Shown here piece after piece: positions 15,692 to 23,619 of a stretch of 64,000 nucleotides of DNA. Each line of letters starts with the position of its first letter. The first letter of the stretch is position 1. Source of the DNA: a virus. The stretch is taken from the IMG/VR virus record IMGVR_UViG_3300024999_000038, positions 62,001 to 126,000 of that record; one strand, 5' to 3'. A model generated the notes under the pieces. The model searched no databases, was not told where the DNA came from, and saw only the letters and a list, made by a program, of their open reading frames with translations. The translations under genes and the position numbers were made by a program.

Positions 15692-15880
15692 ATGAAAATC
15701 ACAACAACTTTAGAAGTATCCAAAGAAGAGAAAAATCTAATTCATTCTGCCCTAACAACATATGTTGAACATCTCACCAAAATGCTCTCAGACAGTCCAG
15801 AAAGTGGTTGTAAGACGTTTATTAATACTACCCTAACAAACGCCAATCGTCTATTATCTGAGATGGAATTAAGCTTATAA
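15692..15880 (+). CDS. hypothetical helical protein (62 aa)
   Basis: Follows the previous gene by two bases, with TTAGGAGGA within that gene. Helical throughout; probably coupled. Not recognised. Confidence 0.65.
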   Translation: MKITTTLEVSKEEKNLIHSALTTYVEHLTKMLSDSPESGCKTFINTTLTNANRLLSEMELSL

Positions 15881-15895
15881 AGGAGAATAAACGAA

Positions 15896-16054
15896 ATGTC
15901 TGAAACAGAATTATTAATTCAAGAAACAATAATATATCTGTTAGAAATTAGAAAAGATTATTCTAAAAGTGTATCAATGGATGATATTGGGAAAGTAAGG
16001 ACTATAACTAATGCTGTAGAATTATTACATCAGTATTTAGGATTGATGCAATAA
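15896..16054 (+). CDS. hypothetical helical protein (52 aa)
   Basis: AAAGGAGAA before ATG 15896. Amphipathic helix-rich, no motif. Confidence 0.6.
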   Translation: MSETELLIQETIIYLLEIRKDYSKSVSMDDIGKVRTITNAVELLHQYLGLMQ

Positions 16055-16071
16055 AGGAAAGGAGATTAAAA

Positions 16072-16281
16072 ATGAAAAACAATAAATTGACAAAAGAAAT
16101 AAAAGAATTCTTTTCAGAAAAAGGAATCGATAATACACAAGAAAAATTAATTATGTGGTATGGATTTGCAGAATTGCAAATTAAGGAAGATACTTATTGG
16201 AGTCCTTGCGAAAACTGCGATAATCCAAGTTGTAGTAAAACAGAAGATTTTCCAATATGGTTTTGTGCGGATCAGAGATAA
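16072..16281 (+). CDS. Cys-containing hypothetical protein (69 aa)
   Basis: GAAAGGAG site. Helical N-terminal half, then C43, C46, C51 and C65 (CENCDNPSC ... CADQR), a likely zinc site. Confidence 0.65.
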   Translation: MKNNKLTKEIKEFFSEKGIDNTQEKLIMWYGFAELQIKEDTYWSPCENCDNPSCSKTEDFPIWFCADQR

Positions 16282-16298
16282 GAAAGGAGATTACATAA

Positions 16299-16589
16299 AT
16301 GTTTTTTTATTTAACTAAACAAAAAGCAGAAGTCAAGAAGGAAAAAATTATTAAAAGAGATGTCAAGAAATTTAAGAAATTATGTTTTAAAGAGTTCAAG
16401 TACAATGTAAGTATGGGCAAAGGTGTTACATTTGTAGATTTTTGTTCAAATGTAAATCATGATTTTCAACATGAGATAGCAAAAATTGTACTAGAAGAAT
16501 TAAAACAAGAACATAAAAACATAGATTTTTCATTTTGTTTCAGACATTGTGAAAATAGTTATCAAGGGATTAAAATGGTGGCATTATGA
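16299..16589 (+). CDS. hypothetical protein (96 aa)
   Basis: GAAAGGAG site. Lys-rich basic N-terminus, then alpha/beta. The next gene overlaps its stop by ATGA. Not recognised. Confidence 0.7.
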   Translation: MFFYLTKQKAEVKKEKIIKRDVKKFKKLCFKEFKYNVSMGKGVTFVDFCSNVNHDFQHEIAKIVLEELKQEHKNIDFSFCFRHCENSYQGIKMVAL

Positions 16590-16744
16590 TGTCAAACACA
16601 TGTATTTCTTGTAGATTTTACTCGCCATGTTCTATTGTAGGTAAATTGTGTGATATCTTAAACGGTTATTATCATTATTATGAAGAAAATCCAATAGCAA
16701 AAGATTGGAACAACGGGCATTGGGATGATGATAGTGGAGATTAA
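16586..16744 (+). CDS. small Cys-containing protein (52 aa)
   Basis: ATG 16586 overlaps the preceding TGA (ATGA), so translation is probably coupled. CISCRFYSPCSIVGKLC near the N-terminus resembles short phage zinc knuckles; the tail is acidic. Confidence 0.55.
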   Translation: MMSNTCISCRFYSPCSIVGKLCDILNGYYHYYEENPIAKDWNNGHWDDDSGD

Positions 16745-16825
16745 TCTAATTAAAGGTATTCTTATCCAACTTGTCGAATATATCACTTATATAAATTAAA
16801 ATTAGTAGAATTAGCAGGTGATAAA

Positions 16826-17014
16826 ATGAATTATCAAGTACCAAAATGTAATAAATGTCAACACCATAAACATAATTCATTTCTCAGAGGATCACATTAT
16901 TGTACATTTTCAGCAATTAACAAAGATGAGATAAATGAGTGGATAAGAGTCTATGGTAGAGATATGAAGACGAGTCCTAAATGGTGTCCGATAAGAAAGG
17001 AGAAGGAATTATGA
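16826..17014 (+). CDS. small Cys/His protein (62 aa)
   Basis: Starts at ATG 16826 after AGGTGAT. Pattern CNKCQHHKH ... HYC ... SPKWCPIRKE is a recurrent layout in phage and prophage zinc proteins (CxxCxHH at the front, WCP-x-R at the end). Function unknown. Confidence 0.7.
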   Translation: MNYQVPKCNKCQHHKHNSFLRGSHYCTFSAINKDEINEWIRVYGRDMKTSPKWCPIRKEKEL

Positions 17015-17217
17015 TTAAAAATTTTAAATTTTTACAAAGAGAAAAATATTCGGAAGACATAGATATTTTATGGTTTTCAATTGGTAAATTTAATTTTAGA
17101 TGGTTTACAGATTATGGATGGTGGTTTATTTATATTGAATTGGAAGATGATAAAAATATAAAAGGATATAGATTTAGTAGTGCAGGTAATATGAAGATTG
17201 ATAATAAGAAAGGATGA
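17011..17217 (+). CDS. hypothetical protein (68 aa)
   Basis: ATGA overlap with the previous gene, AAAGGAGAAGG inside it. Aromatic-rich (WFTDYGWWFIYIEL) beta protein. Not recognised. Confidence 0.65.
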   Translation: MIKNFKFLQREKYSEDIDILWFSIGKFNFRWFTDYGWWFIYIELEDDKNIKGYRFSSAGNMKIDNKKG

Positions 17218-17222
17218 ATAAA

Positions 17223-17399
17223 ATGATAATAGAACAAGAATTTAAAATAGACAATAGAGTAGTACATTATGCTTATGGAGAAGGGACTATATTAGGCAAT
17301 TATCACAAAAGATTAGACGGTAAATATTATTGGCATATTCAATATGATAATGGCACATTTGGTTATAATCAAGAAATAAGTCTACATTTGATAGATTAA
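17223..17399 (+). CDS. small beta-barrel-like protein (58 aa)
   Basis: AAAGGATG then ATG 17223. The sequence DNRVVHYAYGEGTILGNY ... YYWHIQYDNG reads like an SH3/Tudor-type barrel (as in CarD-like or mind-the-gap domains: V-x-H-x-x-x-G-x-G-x-V). Family not certain. Confidence 0.6.
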   Translation: MIIEQEFKIDNRVVHYAYGEGTILGNYHKRLDGKYYWHIQYDNGTFGYNQEISLHLID

Positions 17400-17429
17400 A
17401 TTAATTCTTAAAAGGAGAATAAAAATAAG

Positions 17430-17654
17430 ATGCAAAGAGATTTAACATTGGAAGAACTAATATTACTTAATAAATCCAAAGTAAAAATGCTTGAAGATAA
17501 ATATAATATTCAAATTAATGTCCAAACACACAGTATTGGGATGGGCGATAAAGGGTATGATTATGGTATTTATAATCCACAGAATGGTAAATCGTGGTCG
17601 AGTGATATAGATGGTGAGCGTTTAGAGATTGATGTTTTATGGGTAGTTTATTAA
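17430..17654 (+). CDS. hypothetical protein (74 aa)
   Basis: AAAGGAG site with 12-base spacing. Helical start, Gly-rich acidic C-terminal half. Not recognised. Confidence 0.6.
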   Translation: MQRDLTLEELILLNKSKVKMLEDKYNIQINVQTHSIGMGDKGYDYGIYNPQNGKSWSSDIDGERLEIDVLWVVY

Positions 17655-17688
17655 ACTCTATAAATACACTTTGAAAGGAGATATAAAT

Positions 17689-17973
17689 ATGAGAGATTTT
17701 ACTAAAGAAGAATCTAAAAGATATGAGGAAGTGTTGAACAAATTATACAAACCTACAGGAAGAAATTTCTTTGATGATATTAGCGAGAATGAAAAACCAA
17801 TAAATATTTACATAGTAATCCGAAGACAGTCAACTTATAATTTTGGTACAGACGAAAGAATTTTAAAATCTTTTACAAGTGAAGAATCTGCACAACAATT
17901 TATTAATAAGGATTGTATTTCAACATCAGAAAATGTATGGTTTTCAATTGAAGAGTGCGAATTAGTTTCCTAG
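17689..17973 (+). CDS. hypothetical protein (94 aa)
   Basis: AAAGGAG site. Charged helix, then a beta region INIYIVIRRQSTYNFGTDERILKSFTSEESAQQFINK reminiscent of small phage proteins that take a strand-helix fold. Not recognised. Confidence 0.65.
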   Translation: MRDFTKEESKRYEEVLNKLYKPTGRNFFDDISENEKPINIYIVIRRQSTYNFGTDERILKSFTSEESAQQFINKDCISTSENVWFSIEECELVS

Positions 17974-18024
17974 AAATTTCCACTTTCAACGTAATTTAAA
18001 AATTATAATGGAGGATGAAAATAT

Positions 18025-18360
18025 ATGAATGCAATACAAACTGCAAAAGCGATTATAAGGATAATAGATGATATAGAGGCAAATGCAATCGAAAGTGAAT
18101 GGGATGAATTAAACGAACTAAGTCAAGGTGATGATATGAGTTTACAAGTAGTTGCAGATAAACTTGTTAAACTAAATCAAAGAGTAAATGAAAGAATAAA
18201 AACAGAACGTTATAGGATATCTATAGTTGATCATGAACAAACTACAATTGATTTCGCATTTAATCAAGATACAACAATGAAAGAGTTTATTTCAGAGTTA
18301 GAGAAAACCGCACATTGTGATATATCAGACATAAAAATACGTTATATATGCAGGGAATAA
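18025..18360 (+). CDS. hypothetical protein (111 aa)
   Basis: TGGAGGATG site. Helical N-terminal two thirds, then a ferredoxin-like strand-helix-strand (YRISIVDHEQTTIDFAFN). Not recognised. Confidence 0.7.
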   Translation: MNAIQTAKAIIRIIDDIEANAIESEWDELNELSQGDDMSLQVVADKLVKLNQRVNERIKTERYRISIVDHEQTTIDFAFNQDTTMKEFISELEKTAHCDISDIKIRYICRE

Positions 18361-18418
18361 ACCCACCAAAAGACATCTTTGAATGGATTTTTGAAAATAA
18401 TTAGAAAGAAGGGTGTTT

Positions 18419-18775
18419 ATGAACAATTTAAAAATTAAAGCATTTATTAAACCAAAATTTGATAAACATAATAGTTTTGATTATGGTGGATTTGATGTGG
18501 GTGAAGGGACTCCGTACAAGATTGTATCTATTAATTTTAATAGACGATCCATTACAGTTCATGAACCTAAATGGATTGATTGTATGGCATTTTCAATTAA
18601 TATTGAACAAGGAAGAACTGCGTCTGGATTTTGTGGATACACAACTAATGATTATTCATTTGATGATATCGAAATACAGTCAATAGATATTGATAGCAAT
18701 ATATTATCTGAAAGTGAAATGAAAAGTATGAGAGATATTGCGGAAAATGAAATTAGGTTAATGAATGAATATTGA
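18419..18775 (+). CDS. hypothetical protein (118 aa)
   Basis: AAAGAAGGGTG site; ATG 18419 preferred over the in-frame GTG 18413. Beta-rich centre with acidic helical tail. Not recognised. Confidence 0.7.
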   Translation: MNNLKIKAFIKPKFDKHNSFDYGGFDVGEGTPYKIVSINFNRRSITVHEPKWIDCMAFSINIEQGRTASGFCGYTTNDYSFDDIEIQSIDIDSNILSESEMKSMRDIAENEIRLMNEY

Positions 18776-18817
18776 GCATTTAAAACACAACACTTATTGG
18801 AAAGGAGAAAAAGAATA

Positions 18818-18952
18818 GTGAGTAATGGAGATAGAGAATGTCCAAATTGTAATGAATTTAGTTTATATGAACTTGGTTTGAACATATGGAAATGTGACTT
18901 ATGTGGTAGTGAATTTAATGATAAATGGTTAGATGAAGATATAGAAGAATAA
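18818..18952 (+). CDS. small zinc-ribbon protein, GTG start (44 aa)
   Basis: GAAAGGAG precedes GTG 18818. CPNC and CDLC knuckles 18 residues apart form a compact zinc ribbon followed by an acidic tail. Confidence 0.65.
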   Translation: MSNGDRECPNCNEFSLYELGLNIWKCDLCGSEFNDKWLDEDIEE

Positions 18953-18968
18953 AAAGGAGTGTAAATAA

Positions 18969-19283
18969 ATGAATAGCCTAAAAATGAACATAGGCGGTAT
19001 AAAATGTGACAACAAGGAATGCAACTTCAATGATATGACAGTCTTATTTGAGGATTATGACAAATGGTTAAATAAACCATGCCCCAAGTGTGGAAGTAAT
19101 CTATTAACTCAAAAAGACTATGATACAGTTAAAATGTTAATGGATATTACTGGAATTATAAACGAGTGTATTCCAGATGCTATTGAAGATGGACAATCAT
19201 ACAAAATGTCAGCAGATTTTAATGGAACAGGAAAAGTGGTTTTCTCTGAAATTGAACCAATAGAGAAAGAAGGAATTAGATAA
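18969..19283 (+). CDS. zinc-ribbon hypothetical protein (104 aa)
   Basis: AAAAGGAG site. Residues about 10-45 hold CDNKEC ... WLNKPCPKCGSNLLT, the usual phage zinc-ribbon segment; the C-terminal half has a helix and a hydrophilic tail. Stop overlaps the next ATG by one base. Confidence 0.7.
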   Translation: MNSLKMNIGGIKCDNKECNFNDMTVLFEDYDKWLNKPCPKCGSNLLTQKDYDTVKMLMDITGIINECIPDAIEDGQSYKMSADFNGTGKVVFSEIEPIEKEGIR

Positions 19284-19693
19284 TGAAATACTGGGAACAC
19301 ACTATTGACAATAATTTATCATTTGAAAATGTTAAACGTCAAATCAAGGAATATTATCCTTACTATGCTACAAGACCTTGTTGGGATGGAGTTCATTTTT
19401 ACAGTAAACAAGGGCAGTATTGTATATTACTTAAAGATGGAACTGTTATGATTGATGCTTTGGATAAAGTATACTCAAAAGATGAAAATGATTGGATGAT
19501 AGTAATAATTACAGATGAAGCAGTTAAGATATTGGAAGATAATAATTTATTGGAATATATTCATAGATATGATTATCATGGATTAAAAATATGTCCTTAT
19601 AATAAGGAATGTTGCCCTCTTAAATTAGATTGGAATTGGTGCGTAGAAGATTGCGATACTTGTGAAAGAAAGTTGGAGAGGAGGAATAATTAA
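19283..19693 (+). CDS. hypothetical protein with C-terminal Cys cluster (136 aa)
   Basis: Overlaps the previous stop by one base (coupled). N-terminal alpha/beta region, then CPYNKECCPLKLDWNWCVEDCDTCERK in the last 35 residues, a probable metal site. Overlaps the next start by one base. Confidence 0.7.
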   Translation: MKYWEHTIDNNLSFENVKRQIKEYYPYYATRPCWDGVHFYSKQGQYCILLKDGTVMIDALDKVYSKDENDWMIVIITDEAVKILEDNNLLEYIHRYDYHGLKICPYNKECCPLKLDWNWCVEDCDTCERKLERRNN

Positions 19694-19818
19694 TGTATAG
19701 TTCATCTTTAGATTTTTGGTATAAAAAGAGATTTGAACACATAAGCAAGAAGTTGAATAAGGAAGTTGATAGAGAGCATGATTTAATACTTAGAAAAAGT
19801 TATACTAAAAAGAATTAG
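19693..19818 (+). CDS. small basic hypothetical protein (41 aa)
   Basis: ATG 19693 overlaps the preceding TAA by one base; GAGAGGAGG lies within the preceding gene. Basic, aromatic-rich. Not recognised. Confidence 0.55.
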   Translation: MYSSSLDFWYKKRFEHISKKLNKEVDREHDLILRKSYTKKN

Positions 19819-19826
19819 TATTTGGT

Positions 19827-19892
19827 ATGAAAATATTTTTACTTTTTGGTGTAGAACTTGGCATTTGGATCGGATATTTAATTTGGGCATAA
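19827..19892 (+). CDS. possible membrane micropeptide (21 aa)
   Basis: A 21-codon frame eight bases downstream encodes MKIFLLFGVELGIWIGYLIW, a single hydrophobic helix. No good ribosome binding site except possible coupling. Weak candidate. Confidence 0.3.
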   Translation: MKIFLLFGVELGIWIGYLIWA

Positions 19893-19937
19893 AATTACAT
19901 GAATTAGTTACTAAAAGAAATATGGGAGGAATAAATA

Positions 19938-20297
19938 ATGAAACAATTTGAGAAATGTTCAATATTAAAAGAAAAAAATAGTCATTATTCAAATTCATCA
20001 AATAAACTTCGTGATATTTTTTCATTTGGTGAAATGAATCGTACAGATGGTAAATATGCACATGGAGAAATAATGCCAATGACCGAAGAAGATAAAGCAA
20101 GAGATAGAGAAGAGATTAGGGCATATATGAGTAATGAAAACTATAAAGAAGTAATATTTAAGCTAAATGAATTAATAAGACATTTGCTAATAGATTCTGG
20201 CGATGTTAAAGGAGAGAATTTGAAATATTGGATTGATTACTGGGATAGGATTGAATCTGAAAACCAAGATATTATTGATGAAATATATAATGTTTAG
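19938..20297 (+). CDS. hypothetical protein (119 aa)
   Basis: GGGAGGA site before ATG 19938. Hydrophilic N-terminal 55 residues, then acidic helices. A 105-codon minus-strand frame over the same DNA lacks a start signal and is rejected. Confidence 0.65.
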   Translation: MKQFEKCSILKEKNSHYSNSSNKLRDIFSFGEMNRTDGKYAHGEIMPMTEEDKARDREEIRAYMSNENYKEVIFKLNELIRHLLIDSGDVKGENLKYWIDYWDRIESENQDIIDEIYNV

Positions 20298-20344
20298 CAA
20301 ATCAAATCGTTCTTTTATCGGATAGAAGAAAGGAGATTAATATT

Positions 20345-20542
20345 ATGCTTGATAAAGAAAGTCATATGAAAATTTGTAATTTATTTAATGAAGTATTGAA
20401 GGATTTGGAAAAAGAATACAGAAGTGCTAATTTTGAATATGGAAATTTTAATGTAGTGAAAGGAAGAGAGATTACAGAACAAGAAAGACAATATATTCAT
20501 CAATATAGAGTTAAATTAAATCAATTGTTAAAAGAAATCTAA
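20345..20542 (+). CDS. hypothetical helical protein (65 aa)
   Basis: GAAAGGAG site. Charged helices with KGREITEQERQYIHQYRVKLNQ near the end. Not recognised. Confidence 0.65.
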   Translation: MLDKESHMKICNLFNEVLKDLEKEYRSANFEYGNFNVVKGREITEQERQYIHQYRVKLNQLLKEI

Positions 20543-20628
20543 AGCATTTAAAAGCATTAAGCAAGCATTAATCTATTTGGTTTTGATAAATATGCTAACA
20601 AAAAATAATATTAAGGAGAGATAAAAAA

Positions 20629-21543
20629 TTGGCAAGAAATATACCATATGAAGAAAATCATCGAATTAATGAAAATGATGAATTACAAAAGAAATGTAAT
20701 ATCCATGAGGAATATTTTCACGGAGAAGATCCTTGGTTTCCTTGTACAGATGAATACTTCTATAAAGTTAAAAATAAACATGATGGTTTAGGTACTTGGT
20801 GTAAAAAATGTAGTAGTAAAAAGGCTATGAAATGGTCAGAAGAAAATCCTGATAAATTTACAGAATCTCAAGAAAAATACAAATTAAATCCAAATAGACC
20901 TGAGACTTTTAAAAGGCATAATGCAAAAATAAGGGCAGAAGGATATTTTGAAGAATATATTAAAAGACCTGAAGTTAAGGCTAGGAAATATCATGAGAAA
21001 CATAAAAATCATGATATAAGTGAAAAAGAATGGCTGGCTTGTAAAGACTATTTCAAAGATGAAGACAATGACTGGTGTTGTGCTTATTGTGGATTAAAGA
21101 TTCAAGACCATTGGATAAGAATTAGAGAAAAAGTATTAAGAAGTGATTTTCATAAAGAACATAAGGATGATAAAGGTTATAACGATATTAGAAATTGTAT
21201 ACCGTCTTGTCGAAATTGTAATAGTGATAAACGTATTATTGATTGGGAAAAATGGTACAGGAAACAATATTTCTTTTCTGAAGAAAGATATAATAAAATA
21301 ATAAAATGGACTAATGAAGACTATAAACTATACATAGAGGATAAGCCTCCTTATAGAATAGTAAAGAAAAAGAATAAATTTGATAATAAATTTCATCACG
21401 AATTATGGAGCGTAGACAAATACAGGAATATGATAGAATGTATACATACAGAAATTACGAAAAAAGACGTACAAGAATGGATAGAAGATAATCCAATTGA
21501 ACTTGTAATAAATAAAGAGGAGGATATAATTAATGAATTGTAA
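20629..21543 (+). CDS. HNH homing-type endonuclease (304 aa), TTG start
   Basis: AAGGAGAG precedes TTG 20629. An N-terminal zinc module (Cys24 to Cys66, ending CKKCSSKK) is followed by a basic linker and an HNH core: CCAYCGLKI, then HKEHKDDKGYNDIRNCIPSCRNCNSDK, then WYRKQYFFSEERY. Two CxxC pairs and the D/N/H residues match the treble-clef HNH fold. The gene at 48527 shares this C-terminal half, including KPPYRIVKKKN and KFHHELWSVD. Free-standing HNH genes in phages spread by homing; no intron insertion point is evident here. Confidence 0.8.
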   Translation: MARNIPYEENHRINENDELQKKCNIHEEYFHGEDPWFPCTDEYFYKVKNKHDGLGTWCKKCSSKKAMKWSEENPDKFTESQEKYKLNPNRPETFKRHNAKIRAEGYFEEYIKRPEVKARKYHEKHKNHDISEKEWLACKDYFKDEDNDWCCAYCGLKIQDHWIRIREKVLRSDFHKEHKDDKGYNDIRNCIPSCRNCNSDKRIIDWEKWYRKQYFFSEERYNKIIKWTNEDYKLYIEDKPPYRIVKKKNKFDNKFHHELWSVDKYRNMIECIHTEITKKDVQEWIEDNPIELVINKEEDIINEL

Positions 21544-21763
21544 ATATTGTAATTTAGAAATCACCAAAGAACAAAACAATTACTATAATGGATGTTGTGA
21601 TGGAGTTTGTGAAAATAGATATAAAAATGCACTTAAACAATTACAATGTAAATTATGTGGTTTAAAAATAACTGAAGAAGAATATCAATATTATATTGGA
21701 TTCTGTTCTAGCGGCTGTGCAGGTGAGTATGATGAATTGCGTAGGGAAAGAGAAAGGGATTAG
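21533..21763 (+). CDS. tandem zinc-knuckle protein (76 aa)
   Basis: Overlaps the HNH gene by 11 bases. Two copies of C-x2-C-x3-I-x2-E-x3-YY-x-G-x-C-x3-C (residues 3-26 and 39-62) show an internal duplication; the tail is Arg/Glu-rich. Probably two zinc sites. Function unknown. Confidence 0.65.
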   Translation: MNCKYCNLEITKEQNNYYNGCCDGVCENRYKNALKQLQCKLCGLKITEEEYQYYIGFCSSGCAGEYDELRRERERD

Positions 21764-21793
21764 AATTGTCATTCTAAAGGAGAAATATTCAAA

Positions 21794-21952
21794 ATGAAAC
21801 TTTATGTTACTAAAGAAGAGGCAGACAGATTAGAAAAATTAATTCAAATAATCAATAATAAATTTACTACAATAGTATCTAGGGAAATAGCTAAAACTCA
21901 ATATGAATCAACAATAAGATTTATCAAAGGCAATCGTGGTTATGAGAGATAA
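21794..21952 (+). CDS. hypothetical helical protein (52 aa)
   Basis: AAAGGAG before ATG 21794. One long charged helix and a basic end (RFIKGNRGYER). Not recognised. Confidence 0.6.
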   Translation: MKLYVTKEEADRLEKLIQIINNKFTTIVSREIAKTQYESTIRFIKGNRGYER

Positions 21953-21973
21953 AGAATTAATAAATAAAATATG

Positions 21974-22003
21974 TTGACCTTAATATAAGCAGTGTGGTAT
22001 ACT
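21974..22003 (+). promoter_or_regulatory. sigma-A-type promoter
   Basis: TTGACC (21974-21979), 18-base spacer, TATACT (21998-22003), with TG one base before the -10 (extended -10). It would transcribe the degraded zinc gene at 22047 and those following. Confidence 0.7.
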
Positions 22004-22046
22004 AAGACGATAAAGAAATTTATGTTTGAGAGGAAGTGAAAATAAA

Positions 22047-22263
22047 ATGATTAATAAATGTTTCAATTGTGGTGAAGAAATTGATGATTAACTTGATATA
22101 TATGCTGTTTTGGTTGGAATAAGTGGCAGTATTAATTTTTGCGAATTATGTGGAAAAAACTTATAATATTCCAAATTGGTATAATAAGAAAACAAAACCA
22201 TATAAACATTCTGGCAAAATTAGAATAGATTTTATGGATTATGATCGTAATTATGATGAATAG
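22047..22263 (+). pseudogene. degraded zinc-ribbon gene (nonsense plus frameshift)
   Basis: ATG 22047 follows AGGAAGTG and a good promoter. The frame begins MINKCFNCGEEIDD, hits TAA at 22089, but continues in frame to a second knuckle CELCGK at about 22140-22157. In the A-run there, shifting by one base opens TYNIPNWYNKK and so on to TAG 22261. Both halves of a zinc ribbon and a plausible tail are thus present but split by a stop and an indel. Confidence 0.6.
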
Positions 22264-22277
22264 GAGGTGAATACCCC

Positions 22278-22472
22278 ATGAGCGAACCATTATACGAGTG
22301 TCCAAAATGTCACACTTATCACAATACAAAAGAATGGAATGATTATAATAGATTAGGTATTGAACTTCGTGCAACAATTAAATTACCAGAAGCAATAGAT
22401 AGAAAAGCAAATTTAATTTGTCCAACTTGTTACAGAAGAGTTTGTTGTGGAGATATGTGTGAAATAATTTAA
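22278..22472 (+). CDS. small zinc-ribbon-like protein (64 aa)
   Basis: TAGGAGGTG site. CPKCHTYH at residues 8-15 and CPTCYRRVCCGDMC at 46-59 provide four or more metal ligands. Not assigned. Confidence 0.7.
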   Translation: MSEPLYECPKCHTYHNTKEWNDYNRLGIELRATIKLPEAIDRKANLICPTCYRRVCCGDMCEII

Positions 22473-22483
22473 GGAGTAAAATT

Positions 22484-22681
22484 ATGAATAAAACAAAATG
22501 TTTAAATACATTAGCTTGGTTCATTTGGAAATCACAAGAAGACAATTGGAGTCTTGAATATGACAAGAAAATTGATTCTAAAATATTTGGGATTATTGAC
22601 AATGATGAATATGATGGATGGAAATTCGTTCCAGTTTTACATATGGGATCTTATGTTTATGATGTTAAAATTAAAGGTTAG
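22484..22681 (+). CDS. hypothetical protein (65 aa)
   Basis: AAGGAG site, 11 bases after the previous stop. Trp-rich, acidic. Not recognised. Confidence 0.65.
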   Translation: MNKTKCLNTLAWFIWKSQEDNWSLEYDKKIDSKIFGIIDNDEYDGWKFVPVLHMGSYVYDVKIKG

Positions 22682-22714
22682 AAGGATGAATAAGTAGGAG
22701 TAAGGTGAGAAAAC

Positions 22715-23128
22715 ATGTCAAAAATTAAACATAGTTGGATAGATGATCTAGAATGCGGAGATATAATCCAAAGACATGAAACAGGTGTAACTTATTCATT
22801 TGTTGGAATAAATGAAGATGGTGAATATATGTTATATGGTATGCCTTATGGACATAGCAGAGAAGTATTTGAAACATTTGTATTAGTTAAAAAGAAAAAT
22901 GAGATTAAGATTAATGAACATCCTAAAATAAAAAATCATAATATTAGTAAAGAATTAGGATACACATCCCTTGAGCAATTTGAATATGAATACAATGGTA
23001 TTATTGAATTTAAATTATCATCTACAGAAGATATACATTCACTAATTGGTAGACTTATACATGAGAAATGGAAATTTGCTGTAGATGATTATACTTCAAC
23101 AACATTAAAAGTAAAATTTAATAAATAA
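22715..23128 (+). CDS. hypothetical protein, paralogue of the gene at 28181 (137 aa)
   Basis: Residues 1-64 (LECGDIIQRHETG, DGEYMLYGMPYGHSRE, ETFVLVKKKN) align closely with the 65-residue protein at 28181 (LERGDMISKGELG, EGLYMLCGMPFGYYRE). This copy has an extra 70-residue alpha/beta domain at the C-terminus. The shared part looks like a small beta barrel. Function unknown. Confidence 0.7.
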   Translation: MSKIKHSWIDDLECGDIIQRHETGVTYSFVGINEDGEYMLYGMPYGHSREVFETFVLVKKKNEIKINEHPKIKNHNISKELGYTSLEQFEYEYNGIIEFKLSSTEDIHSLIGRLIHEKWKFAVDDYTSTTLKVKFNK

Positions 23129-23138
23129 TTGTAGGATG

Positions 23139-23169
23139 AATTTAAGGATGTGATGATATATATGATTGT
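23139..23169 (+). repeat. 31-nt dispersed repeat, copy 2
   Basis: Differs by one base from 1554-1584. It contains AAGGATGTGATG and ATG 23162, which opens only seven codons (MIVINKF). Confidence 0.6.
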
Positions 23170-23213
23170 GATAAATAAATTTTAGCAATTATGAAAGGAT
23201 GATTAAACAAATA

Positions 23214-23435
23214 ATGAATAAACAAACAAATAATTATCCAAAAGACTATTGCATAATGTCTTTACAATTAGCTCAGATATTGATGAATAAAGGTTATGAA
23301 TTACATAATACTGCACCAAATAAAAAATTTCCTAATCTAAATGTTTATTATTTTTATTACAATGATTTAATTGAACAAGAAGTAAAATTATATGAACAAA
23401 ATAATAAAAGAAATAAATTTAACAAACAATTTTAA
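23214..23435 (+). CDS. hypothetical basic protein (73 aa)
   Basis: AAAGGATGA site; ATG 23214 preferred because 23199 overlaps the site. Asn/Lys/Tyr-rich. It is the last gene before the repeat-rich control region. Not recognised. Confidence 0.6.
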   Translation: MNKQTNNYPKDYCIMSLQLAQILMNKGYELHNTAPNKKFPNLNVYYFYYNDLIEQEVKLYEQNNKRNKFNKQF

Positions 23436-23502
23436 ATTTATTTTTCGGTAGGGAGGATATTAGTTACTCTTATTAAGAATTAGTCTCTCTTATTACACCT
23501 TA

Positions 23503-23585
23503 TTAGGCGTACTGAATTTGACACGGGTAAACTTAGGTATACCTTAGATTAGGCGTACTAGATTTAGTACGGGTAAAATTTTACC
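23503..23585 (+). promoter_or_regulatory. repeat-rich control region (possible iterons, operator or origin)
   Basis: Two 29-base direct repeats start at 23503 and 23549 (46-base period), both beginning TTAGGCGTACT and ending ACGGGTAAA. Copy 2 is itself a palindrome, CGTACTA-gatt-TAGTACG. Between them lies AGGTATACCT and after them the perfect palindrome GGTAAAATTTTACC (23572-23585). Placed directly before the replication-initiator-like gene, it could be an iteron set or a repressor binding region. Confidence 0.6.
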
Positions 23586-23619
23586 TTATTTATAAAACAA
23601 ATTTAGCAAAGGACAGTGA

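Noticed and set aside
22150-22160. A AAA AAC slippery site for programmed -1 frameshifting
   Set aside because: The -1 frame leads to an unnatural hydrophobic tail; the good C-terminus needs the other shift, which fits an indel, and the upstream TAA already breaks the gene.
23503-23577. CRISPR-like repeats
   Set aside because: Only two imperfect units of 29 bases with one 17-base gap, each palindromic; no cas genes. Operator or iteron is more likely.
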